Source: Stentor coeruleus | Taxonomy: Eukaryota > Ciliophora > Heterotrichea > Heterotrichida > Stentoridae | DNA: 57,333 nt | Assembly: GCA_001970955.1 (NCBI GenBank) | Contig: MPUH01000396.1 | Coordinates: 1-57,333, forward strand | Direction of reading: 5' to 3' | Shown: positions 29,948 to 38,724 of the stretch, one piece after another | How positions within the stretch are numbered: position 1 is the stretch's first letter | How the letters are laid out: every line of letters begins with the position of its first letter | Position numbers and translations under genes: made by a program | Notes under the pieces: model-generated | The model's input: the letters and a program-made list of their open reading frames with translations, nothing else | What the model was told of the DNA's origin: nothing | Database searches by the model: none

Positions 29948-30556
29948 ATGGAATTTTGGAATTTTGGTATGGAAATAAGATTGCTATACCTTTGAGGCCT
30001 TATATGAAGATAAATGAGAGTGAAGATGAAGTTGGGATTAAAGTGAAGGTTGGCAATAGGGAATGAATGGATGAATTTTATTGATGATGATAATATTTAT
30101 GAGATAAGAGAAATAAATTATTTTCAAGTTTTGGGGTAAAAAATATTGATTCCTAATGTCATAAAGTAAGTCAGGGGATGACAAAGAAAATATGGGAAGT
30201 GATTTTAAACTTAAATTAAGTATCATTAGGACCCTCAAGTATAGTTGTTGAGTATATTCAAGTTTTTACATTAGTAAAGTAGATTTAATTTATAAAAAGA
30301 TATAAAATGTTTTTCACTTGTAATCATTGCTCGATTTTGATATAAAAAATTTTGTAAAGAAATAAGCTATTTTTTAATAGTGTGTGCGAAAACATTGAAT
30401 TTAATCGAGATAAAATAATAAAATCTCTACTAATGAAGCCTTATTTCAGGATAAGGAAGCTAATAATATTGAAAGAAGATTTTATGATAAAATATATAAA
30501 AACCAGCTTTATAATACCAAGAATACAAACTAGGAATTGGCACAGAATCAAATAAA
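29948..30556 (+). pseudogene. Decayed N-terminal half of a kelch-family paralogue
   Basis: This stretch is the broken N-terminal half of the kelch-like gene that follows at 30557. From 29971 the frame reads GNKIAIPLRPYMKIN, the counterpart of GNKLIIPSRPY in the two intact copies, then ends in TGA at 30064. Near 30403 the DNA again aligns with the intact copies (counterpart of NLDKIIRN). A frame reading NEALFQDKEANNIERRFYDKI matches QEALSQLKEIDIMESKIYAKI of the third copy. QEYKL at 30518-30532 matches KEYKL and is already in frame with the kelch ORF. The start region (AAGTAAATATGGAA) resembles the leader of the intact copies (AAGATAAATATGGAA). Several frameshifts and stops lie between. Confidence 0.75.
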
Positions 30557-31456
30557 ATGCTGATAGATAATTATTATAATAGCTTTATGCAAAGCAACAA
30601 CGAAACCAATTTCCTAAACCAACCTACCAATGATCATATCCCAATTTCACAAAGAGCCTCAGAACCAATTCTACTAGCACCTTCACTTTTAGTATCTCTG
30701 AATTCATCAGTAATAAGATTTTCAAGAGATTTTAAAAAGACTGAAGAAATTCAAATAAGAAACTTAACTAAAGGAATGAAATGCCTTGTTTTGAATAACG
30801 ATGAAATCTTAATTGCAGGGGGTGTTAATAAAAGTGCTTTTAAATATAATGTTTCTCAGAGATTATTTAGTAATTTACCTGATCTTCTAACTCCCAGAAG
30901 ATTTTTTGGTTTTAGTTTTATTGGGGATTGCCCTGCTGTAATAGGAGGAATGATTGATGGAAAAAGAGTTGGAAATGTAGAAATTCTTATAAATTCTGAA
31001 TGGATACAGATTGAATCGCTTAGAATTCCAAGATTACATACTTCAGCTATAAGACATGGTAATAATACATATGTTTTTGGAGGAATTTCAGTTAAAATAA
31101 ATGCTGAAATTGAAAAGTATGAAGCAGGGGCAGGGTGGATAAATTTAAGAGTTAAAATACCTGACAGAATTGTTAAATTTGGGCTTGCATATAGTGAAGA
31201 TTCTATATTTTTGTTAGGAGGTAAAAGTAAGAAAAGAAGATTTAGGAATAAAAAACAGAAAATAAAAGAGAAAAATAGGAAAATCCAAGTTTATAGATTC
31301 AATGTTTATTCGCAAACTTTTACTGCATTAAGACTATTAGCTTACCCTTTTCGAACAGAAAATGCTGGTTCAGCTGTTTATTGTGATGGAATCATATACC
31401 TTTTGAATAAATCATACAGAGGTGTTATTAATTACATTCCAAATATCTTGATTTAG
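30557..31456 (+). CDS. Kelch-like beta-propeller protein, N-terminally truncated copy
   Basis: A 299-residue frame containing only the propeller half of the family. Repeats of the form strand-GG are visible: ILIAGGVNKSAFKYN, PAVIGGMIDGKRVGNVEI, NNTYVFGGISVKINAEIEKY, DSIFLLGGKSK and IIYLLNKS. The frame stays open upstream only to 30515, just far enough to include the QEYKL motif of the lost half. A basic insert (KKRRFRNKKQKIKEKNRK) in the fourth repeat is absent from the other copies. It may be expressed as a short protein from the Met at 30557, or be a pseudogene whose 3' half has not yet broken. Stop TAG. Confidence 0.6.
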   Translation: MLIDNYYNSFMQSNNETNFLNQPTNDHIPISQRASEPILLAPSLLVSLNSSVIRFSRDFKKTEEIQIRNLTKGMKCLVLNNDEILIAGGVNKSAFKYNVSQRLFSNLPDLLTPRRFFGFSFIGDCPAVIGGMIDGKRVGNVEILINSEWIQIESLRIPRLHTSAIRHGNNTYVFGGISVKINAEIEKYEAGAGWINLRVKIPDRIVKFGLAYSEDSIFLLGGKSKKRRFRNKKQKIKEKNRKIQVYRFNVYSQTFTALRLLAYPFRTENAGSAVYCDGIIYLLNKSYRGVINYIPNILI

Positions 31457-31621
31457 TAATAGCATAATCACGATAACTAAAAAAATACAAAAAGTTGTCT
31501 TTCATATTAATTATTAAAAGTAATCGAATATAATACATAAAAAGGAAAAAAATCACTTTTATCCTTACATCAAATAAGTTAATTTCATACATTCAAATGA
31601 ATTGTAAGTAATAAGATAAAT

Positions 31622-33394
31622 ATGGAACCTATGCAAGGAAATAAACTTATCATACCTTCAAGACCTTATATGAATATTCAAGAAAAGAAATTTCAAACTG
31701 ATAAGATTAAAGAACAAGATGTAAACAATGCTGGAAATTTTGATATAGTAGCTGGTAAGGCAAATACTTTGGGAAATATGATGAGAAAAGATATTACTTA
31801 TGAAAAAAAAGATATAAATCCAATCCAGATATGGGACTACCAAGGATTAACAAGTCCCGATAAGAGTAATTTGGAAACTAAATTCAATAATCTAGATATA
31901 AACCAAAACTATTCAAATATTTTCAGAGGCTTGAAAAATGAAGAAAGTAAAGTTATGGATGGAAATAATAAAATTGATAAGATAAAAATACCTGGACGTG
32001 ATTATACAAAACCTGCTCCTACAATTGTTTTACAATCTCCACAACCTCCTTTGCTTGATGTGTGCAGCCAAGATGATTTATTTTTGAAAGTAAAACTTAG
32101 TTTGGATGCTATGCGTAAGGAAATAGAAATTAATCTTGATAAGACGATTAATCAAGCTATTGAAGGAGCTTTATCTCAACTTAAAAAAATTGATAATCTA
32201 GAAATAAGCATTTATGCTCAATTTTTTCAAGGAAAAATACTAAATATTAAAGAATACAAACTAAAAAGTAAAGCTTATAACATTATTATAAATGACTTGA
32301 AAAATGAGTCAACACCTTCACCGCTAAATATTGTAAAAAAAGAAAATTCATTGATTTTAGATAAATGCAAGGAAGAAAGTGATACTATAGTGCAAAAATA
32401 TGAGGTTAAAGATATGATTGGTAATAAGTGTCAAATAGAAAATGATATAATTAAAGAAAGTAAAAATTTAGTTATCGGCCAATTAAATAAAAGTCCTATT
32501 GGTGATTCAGAAAATAATTTTAAAGAAGAATTAAAAGTCGATGAGAACAATTCTATAAATAAAGTCCCCAAAAGTCCAATATTGTTTTCACAACAAAATT
32601 TTATTGCTCCGTTTAAACCATTATTAGTAGCTTTAATGGTAAAGACAATAATATATTCAACAGACTTAAAGTCAATAAATGCTATTTTGACTAAAGATCT
32701 TAGGTCAGTTGAAAATTGTATTCCATTTGGCAATGATAAAATACTATGTGCAAGATCTGACAATAGCTTTTTCAGTTATAATATTTTTACAAAAACAATT
32801 GACGATTATCCTAACTTTCTTATCACTCGGACTTTGTTTGGAATTGGCTTTATTGAAGATAATATTGCTATAATAGGGGGAATGATAGGCAATGCAACAA
32901 TTGAGTCAGTTGAAATATTTGAAAATAATCAATGGAAGCTAATTGAACCTTTAAAATCACCTAAATCGCATTGCAGAGTTCTTAAACATAACAACAAAAC
33001 TTATGTTTCCGGGAGATCGAATGGAATAAATGTAAGCATTGAAAAATATGAATCAGGGTGGATCCTAATAGAAATCAATATTTCTTGGAGAGCAATAAAT
33101 TGTGAGTTAGTTTCTTGTGAGAATTATATATATATTTTTGGAGGAAAACAATATAAAAAAAGGGTTTTAAGATATGATACTGATAGCAATGTGTTTTCAA
33201 AATGCATTGATCTTAAAAAAAATTTTAATGTAAGAAGTCAAGGATCAGGAGTGCATTATAATAATACTATATATCTTCTGAGTGGACTTAAAGAAATTCA
33301 AAATTACATGCCTGCTACTGCACTTCCTGAACCTTTCTTACAGTCCATACCTGATGAAGTACTTCCTACATCAAATTTACCTTCTCTGCCTTAA
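31622..33394 (+). CDS. Kelch-like protein with a novel N-terminal module, copy 2
   Basis: A 590-residue protein. The N-terminus MEPMQGNKLIIPSRPYMN is shared with copy 3. A second related motif, KIKIPGRDYTKPAPTI, lies near residue 120. A helix near 155-185 (LDAMRKEIEINLDKTINQAIEGAL) leads to the conserved KEYKLKSKAYNIIINDLKNES near 215. A variable, acidic linker follows. The C-terminal half (about 335-575) is a kelch-like propeller with motifs such as NIAIIGGMIGN and NYIYIFGGKQYKKRVLRYD. Several repeats here are worn (ILCARSDNSFFSYN, TYVSGRSNGI) compared with copies 1 and 3. No catalytic residues are evident; kelch propellers usually bind other proteins. Stop TAA. Confidence 0.8.
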   Translation: MEPMQGNKLIIPSRPYMNIQEKKFQTDKIKEQDVNNAGNFDIVAGKANTLGNMMRKDITYEKKDINPIQIWDYQGLTSPDKSNLETKFNNLDINQNYSNIFRGLKNEESKVMDGNNKIDKIKIPGRDYTKPAPTIVLQSPQPPLLDVCSQDDLFLKVKLSLDAMRKEIEINLDKTINQAIEGALSQLKKIDNLEISIYAQFFQGKILNIKEYKLKSKAYNIIINDLKNESTPSPLNIVKKENSLILDKCKEESDTIVQKYEVKDMIGNKCQIENDIIKESKNLVIGQLNKSPIGDSENNFKEELKVDENNSINKVPKSPILFSQQNFIAPFKPLLVALMVKTIIYSTDLKSINAILTKDLRSVENCIPFGNDKILCARSDNSFFSYNIFTKTIDDYPNFLITRTLFGIGFIEDNIAIIGGMIGNATIESVEIFENNQWKLIEPLKSPKSHCRVLKHNNKTYVSGRSNGINVSIEKYESGWILIEINISWRAINCELVSCENYIYIFGGKQYKKRVLRYDTDSNVFSKCIDLKKNFNVRSQGSGVHYNNTIYLLSGLKEIQNYMPATALPEPFLQSIPDEVLPTSNLPSLP

Positions 33395-33868
33395 ATTTAA
33401 TAAACTAAGCTTATCTAGGAAATTCAATCATTTAACTAAAAATCATTAAAATTAATAGCAAATATTGTTATATTCCTGCTATATTAAATTATTTAACTAT
33501 GATAATAATTTTACTAGCGCATTATTTCATCATTTAAAAAATATTATTAGCTGATAAGCAATAGTTAAGTGGTGGCTGTGGTGTTTATTATTATATATAA
33601 TTATATGCTAAAAAACATAATCTAAACATATTAAAATAAAACTTTCGATTCAATACAAAGTCAATACTTTAGCACTTACCTTTTGTATAAACCTAAAATT
33701 AAAATCATGCTAGAAAATATCACTCATATCTTCATTAATTTATATATGATTATTTAATATCATTGATTATTTTGTATTCTAGCTTATTTCAGTTAATATA
33801 CTGTCTGTTCTTAAGATGACTAAGATATGAAATTCATAAACAAACCAAAAGTATTTATTAAGATAAAT
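33395..33868. other. Intergenic between kelch copies 2 and 3
   Basis: AT-rich with no coding region. The final 17 nt before the ATG at 33869 (AAGATAAATATGGAACC including the start) repeat the leader of copy 2, so the duplication reached at least a short way into the 5' flank. Confidence 0.5.
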
Positions 33869-35614
33869 ATGGAACCTGGGCAAGGAAATAAGCTTATCAT
33901 ACCTTCAAGACCTTATACAATGCTAGAAGAAAATAAAGCTGATATTGAAGTGATTGAAACAGAAGAAATAAAGGATGATAGTAACTTGCATTTGGAGTCG
34001 ATTCGGGCAAAGTATGTAGGGAAAAACGCAATGAGTAGTGATTGTTCATATGAAAATTATATTGAAAGTTCTCAAAGCTGGGATGAGTATAATGAATTTG
34101 GCGACGATGAATATAATAAAGGGTATAATACGAATACAAAATGCTTAGAACCTAATTTTATCAATTCTGATTTTTACAATGCAGGTCCAATGATGCTTGA
34201 AAACCCAAATAATGAAGGATGGAAAACTATGGATAAGATTAAAATACCTGAACGTGATTATATAAAACCTGATACAAATATATTGAGAATTAATAACATG
34301 ATAAAACCTGCTCCGGCTATAAAGATGCCATTACAACCTTCATTGCAAAATATAAGTAATTCAGATGATTATTTTTCAGATATAAAACTCAGCCTGGATA
34401 TAATGCGTCAGAAAATTGAGGCTAACTTAGATAAGATTATAAGAAATTCTATTCAAGAAGCTTTATCTCAGCTTAAGGAAATTGATATCATGGAAAGTAA
34501 AATTTATGCTAAAATTGTTCAGGGACCAGCTCCTAAAGTTAAAGAATACAAACTTAAAAGTAAAGCTTATAACCTTATAATAAATGATATAAACAAAGAA
34601 TCAGAATCTGTTGTTTCTAAAAAGGAAGAAATAGATTTTACGAGAGGTTTTGAAACCAGAGAAGGGGGGCTGTTTGAAAAAAATCAAATAAACGAAAAAT
34701 CAAAAGAAAAAAGTGAAATCATAACAGAAAAGCCTTTAATAATAAATCCAACTACTAAATCAATAGCTGAGTCAATAACTTCATCCAACTTTGAAATAGA
34801 ATCTGTTAATAAAAGTTTGACAAGCCAAAAGTCTGAAAATAAATCTCAATCATCACATGATGTTTCAAAAAACCCTACGCAAAACACACCATTATTAGTA
34901 TCAATTGGTCCATCAACTATAACATATTCAAAAAACCTTAAAACTACTGAACAATTAAACATAAAAAAATTAACCAATGATATGAATTGTCTTGTTATTG
35001 ATAATGATAATATCATGTTTGTTGGAGGAGTTAGCAAGGTTGCTTTTAATTATTGCATTTCAAAGAATAATTTTCTAAACTTTCCCAAACTTATTTACCC
35101 TCAAAGATTTTTCGGGTTTAATTTTATTGGAGATTCTCCTGCTGTGATTGGAGGGTTGATCGAAGGGGGAATATGCAAAAAAGTAGAAATATTTAAAAAC
35201 TTTGCATGGAAAGAAATTGAATCTCTTAATAGCCCACGATCACATAGTTCTGCTATAAAACACAATTCTCTAACTTATCTTATCGGAGGAACTTCATCAG
35301 GAATAAAAACTGATGTGGAAATGTATGAAAATGGATGGAAGATATTAGAGGTTAAGATATCTAGTATATTACAATTTGGAGTTGTTTCATATGGTAATTG
35401 TATATATATTATGGGAGGAAGAGAGTCAAAAGGTAAAAAATTAAAGACAAGTGTTATTAAGTTTGATACTAGCAATAATACTATTTCAAATGTAAAGAAA
35501 TTAAAGAAACCATTTTCTTCGTTGAATGCAGGCTCAGTTGTTGTAATGAACAAAATTATATACCTTTTGAATGAATCAGATAAATCTATTAGCGATTATA
35601 TTGCAATACCTTAA
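33869..35614 (+). CDS. Kelch-like protein with a novel N-terminal module, copy 3
   Basis: A 581-residue paralogue of copy 2. The frame opens at 33827, but I choose the Met at 33869 because MEPGQGNKLIIPSRPY and its upstream AAGATAAAT match the start of copy 2. KIKIPERDYIKPDTN, the helix LDIMRQKIEANLDKIIRN, QEALSQLKEID and KEYKLKSKAYNLIINDINKES are all conserved. A low-complexity Ser/Lys/Glu linker follows. The propeller (about 325-575) has clear kelch repeats: IMFVGGVSKVAFNY, PAVIGGLIEGG, LTYLIGGTSSGIKTDVEMYENGW, CIYIMGGRESKG and IIYLLNESDK. It is the best preserved member of the array. Stop TAA. Confidence 0.82.
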   Translation: MEPGQGNKLIIPSRPYTMLEENKADIEVIETEEIKDDSNLHLESIRAKYVGKNAMSSDCSYENYIESSQSWDEYNEFGDDEYNKGYNTNTKCLEPNFINSDFYNAGPMMLENPNNEGWKTMDKIKIPERDYIKPDTNILRINNMIKPAPAIKMPLQPSLQNISNSDDYFSDIKLSLDIMRQKIEANLDKIIRNSIQEALSQLKEIDIMESKIYAKIVQGPAPKVKEYKLKSKAYNLIINDINKESESVVSKKEEIDFTRGFETREGGLFEKNQINEKSKEKSEIITEKPLIINPTTKSIAESITSSNFEIESVNKSLTSQKSENKSQSSHDVSKNPTQNTPLLVSIGPSTITYSKNLKTTEQLNIKKLTNDMNCLVIDNDNIMFVGGVSKVAFNYCISKNNFLNFPKLIYPQRFFGFNFIGDSPAVIGGLIEGGICKKVEIFKNFAWKEIESLNSPRSHSSAIKHNSLTYLIGGTSSGIKTDVEMYENGWKILEVKISSILQFGVVSYGNCIYIMGGRESKGKKLKTSVIKFDTSNNTISNVKKLKKPFSSLNAGSVVVMNKIIYLLNESDKSISDYIAIP

Positions 35615-36186
35615 ATAATTAGCTTTAAATACTTTTCTCAGAGGTGAATAATTTTGAATAAAAATTTGGCTATTGAAGAGTTTATTTTAAGATTTGAGAA
35701 TCAAGTTTAAAGAATCTTAACACTTGATAATATTGATTTTAATAATATCTGATAATATATATTAGAAAAGCACATTAGTTTGACTACAACTATCAGATCC
35801 ATAGTTTTCTAAAAATCACTGTTAACACTTTTGAAATTTTCTTAATTTCACATATACTAACAATAATCCTTCAAAAAACTTATCATAAAAATTTACCAAA
35901 ATCATCTATCCCAATCACACTCAAAACATCTATTTTTTATCAATTCCCAATCCTTTCTTTTCATATTACACAAAAGCATCATCCTTATCAAAGCATCCAA
36001 CATCAGCATCCCTAAAATCATAAAATTCACTTCATTTTTACACCTAAATCTCATCATCCTAACAACAATATTTAAATAACTAAATTATCATTTTAATAGT
36101 TAAATCGTTATGAGCAACAACTCATTAGCTTCAAATTTTCCTANATATTTAAATAACTAAATTATCATTTTAATAGTTAAATCGTT
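35615..36186. other. Intergenic, including one copy of an N-flanked repeat
   Basis: No gene. G/T-biased to about 35720, then C/A-rich and G-poor from about 35840 to 36060, the leader composition of the next plus-strand gene. The right end contains the first copy of the 76-nt repeat around the N at 36144. Confidence 0.5.
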
Positions 36187-36220
36187 ATGAGCAACAACTC
36201 ATTAGCTTCAAATTTTCCTA
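36068..36220. repeat. 76-nt exact direct repeat around an N (assembly join)
   Basis: The 76 nt at 36068-36143 recur exactly at 36145-36220, with N at 36144. Both copies include the same ATGAGCAACAACTC start (36110 and 36187). The true genome probably has only one copy and one start. Confidence 0.9.
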
Positions 36221-38070
36221 AAGCTTGCCATATCCCATATCTAGCAAACAACTCTTACATCTATGGGGGAAATTCTCCATCTTCTAAATTGCCAAAAGCT
36301 TTATTGCAATCAGAAATCAACATGAAGCCAGTCTGTTCTACTTCAAAAACTCAAGATTATATTGAAAATACCTACAATTCTTCTTATAAACAAGAAAATT
36401 ATGCAAGCCAATCTTTAAATGTTCATAATTCTTCAAGCAGTTATGAAAATTATATAAACCGTGAAATTCAAGCAGAAGAAGAAAGAAAAAAAATTGAACA
36501 TTTGCAAAGGATAAAAGAAAAAGAAGAGTTTTTAAGAAGAAAAGAAATAGAACATGAAGAAGAAGTTCGAAAAAAACGACATGATGATCTTGTCAGACAA
36601 GCAAAATTAGAAAACGAACAATATTTGTTGATGAAAGAAAATGAACAAGCTAAAAGATATAATGAGTATTCTAATGGATATAGAGGAGTTCATGATTATA
36701 ATATACCAATAAAAGATTCATATATTCAAGAACAATTAGAATACAAAGAAAAAAGGATGAATTATAATAATGAATTTCATATAGAAAAAGTTCCTGAAAG
36801 ATATGATGAATGGCAAAGATATAGAGATTATAAAAACTATAAAGAATATACTGATAATAAAGGAAATATTGAAAAGTATAATGAATCAGATAAAGTTTAT
36901 GAGGAATATCAAAGAACCTATATAGGAAATAGAGATGATAAGAATAATTATAAAGATTATAGAGAACCACAAGATGATTATAGAGAAAATTATCAAAGAG
37001 TTAGAGAAAACCCTAGAATATATAAAGATTTAAGAGAAGAGTTAGTGTCAAATAGTCATGATTTAAGTAGGACAAGGACTAGTGATAAAGGTGTAAAAGA
37101 AATATCACCAATTATGAGCATTTCAGGTCAGGCTGAAGTACAAAGCTATGAAGATGATGAATTTCAAGAAAGCCGGTTTAGATCTTTAGAAGAAAAAAAA
37201 AACAATGAAAATTTCAATCCTGGAAAAAATAACAGGTTTAAAAATGAGAAATCTGCTCCTTATAACCATAGAGAAAATCGTACTGATGTTGATAAATATA
37301 TTCTTATTGATGATAATTTTGAAGGTACAAATAAACGTATGGATACACGATCTTCTAATAATGATCATGATGAAGATATAAAAAATAATATACAGTATAA
37401 GAATCTTAAACAGGAATCTCAAGAGATAAGAAAATCATCAAATAAAGAATTTGGTAATGAGATAAAAGTATCGCCGAAGAGTAAAAATAAAAATGAGGAA
37501 TACAATTATGAAGCTGTTGATTCAAAAAAAAACCAAAAAAACAATAGGTTTTCAGAAGACACTAACAAAATTCTGAATAAAAATAGGAATCTAAAAACAA
37601 ATAAAATCCCAGATGAAAACCCTGAAGAAAGCAATGAGGAGTATGATGAAAACCTAACAGGAAGTTCAAAAAATGTGACTAATGAGAATTTTAGACCTCG
37701 AAAAAAGAAAATCAGAGAGGAACAAGTGCCTGGAAGCAGGTCCTGTTCAAAAAAAGTTATAAGAAAAACTAACAGTAAAGATTTTAAAAATTCTAGTAGA
37801 GGAAATTCAACTTTAAAATCGACGACTAAAGGTTTTTATGAAGACAATTACGATGAAAGGAGAAAATTTTATGATCAAATTGACTTGAGAGATAAATATT
37901 CTACTAATAGTAAAAGTGGAAAAAAATATACTAGAAGTACTTCGAAAAAACAGCCTCACCATCTTAAACAAACATTTTGTTATAAAGTTAAAAGCATGAA
38001 CAATCAGCAGTATACTTTCCCTAATACCACAGCATTAAACAAGTCTACTGTGTTGTATCGCTCAGGATAG
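36187..38070 (+). CDS. Charged Asn/Tyr/Arg-rich protein with N-terminal coiled coil
   Basis: A 627-residue protein of no recognised family. After a short polar head comes a highly charged helix (about 95-165: EEERKKIEHLQRIKEKEEFL...). A long segment (165-300) dense in Tyr, Asn, Asp and Arg follows, with irregular YKxYKEY and YRD/YRE repeats. The rest is a Lys/Asn/Ser/Glu-rich tail ending in a basic KQPHHLKQTFCYKVKS. It looks disordered and may be a cytoskeletal or RNA-associated scaffold; that is inference only. The start is at the second copy of the duplicated ATG; only this copy is open through the gene. Stop TAG, G/T-rich trailer. Confidence 0.75.
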   Translation: MSNNSLASNFPKACHIPYLANNSYIYGGNSPSSKLPKALLQSEINMKPVCSTSKTQDYIENTYNSSYKQENYASQSLNVHNSSSSYENYINREIQAEEERKKIEHLQRIKEKEEFLRRKEIEHEEEVRKKRHDDLVRQAKLENEQYLLMKENEQAKRYNEYSNGYRGVHDYNIPIKDSYIQEQLEYKEKRMNYNNEFHIEKVPERYDEWQRYRDYKNYKEYTDNKGNIEKYNESDKVYEEYQRTYIGNRDDKNNYKDYREPQDDYRENYQRVRENPRIYKDLREELVSNSHDLSRTRTSDKGVKEISPIMSISGQAEVQSYEDDEFQESRFRSLEEKKNNENFNPGKNNRFKNEKSAPYNHRENRTDVDKYILIDDNFEGTNKRMDTRSSNNDHDEDIKNNIQYKNLKQESQEIRKSSNKEFGNEIKVSPKSKNKNEEYNYEAVDSKKNQKNNRFSEDTNKILNKNRNLKTNKIPDENPEESNEEYDENLTGSSKNVTNENFRPRKKKIREEQVPGSRSCSKKVIRKTNSKDFKNSSRGNSTLKSTTKGFYEDNYDERRKFYDQIDLRDKYSTNSKSGKKYTRSTSKKQPHHLKQTFCYKVKSMNNQQYTFPNTTALNKSTVLYRSG

Positions 38071-38724
38071 CTTGTGTTTTTAAAAATATTATTAGAATAT
38101 AATAGAATAAATGATGCTTTAGTTGTGATAGTATAAAAGAAAATAAAAATTAAGATTATGTTTGGATTTAGGTTTTTAATGTTATAAACTTTGTTAGGGT
38201 TTTTTTTGATGATTTAAAGGTGGCTATGATAAATTATTTTTAAGTTAGTTTGTTTTGTGAGGAATCTTTGAGAAAAGTAAGAAATTATTAATTTAAAATT
38301 TAGGTAAATAATGTTAAGACAAGTTTTTTTATACAATTAGGATTTGCTTGGGTTCGGCTAAGGATTCTTTTAGAACAAAGATTTATTTTTTAGGATCATG
38401 ATAAATAACTCATTCTCTCAGTTCTAAATCCTCTTCTTCAATCTATGATCTTTTAACTGTCAACCATACTATAATAAACTCTAACTTTTTATAAAAAAAA
38501 TCATCAAAAATCTAATTTAGAATCATCTACCAAATCAAAAAACTTCTCTTATATTAAATAACACTTATAAACCTATATAAACAAAAGTTTTCTATACAAT
38601 ATTTTCTACTATAAATCATTATTTTATCCTTCTCCATTTTAAGAATTAGTAAATAATCAAAGCCTTTTCTGTAGAAAAACATTTATTCATTAAAACTTCA
38701 AAGATTTATAATAACATTCTTAAT
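38071..38724. other. Intergenic
   Basis: No gene. The left half (to about 38400) is G/T-rich trailer, and the right half is C/A-rich leader DNA for the BEACH gene. The switch near 38400 is abrupt. Confidence 0.55.

Noticed and set aside
33827..33868. Earlier Met for kelch copy 3
   Set aside because: The 14 extra residues have no counterpart in copy 2, while the Met at 33869 and its leader match copy 2 exactly.
36671..36970. 99-codon minus-strand Tyr/Leu-rich frame
   Set aside because: Shadow of the Tyr/Asp/Arg-rich segment of the plus-strand gene.
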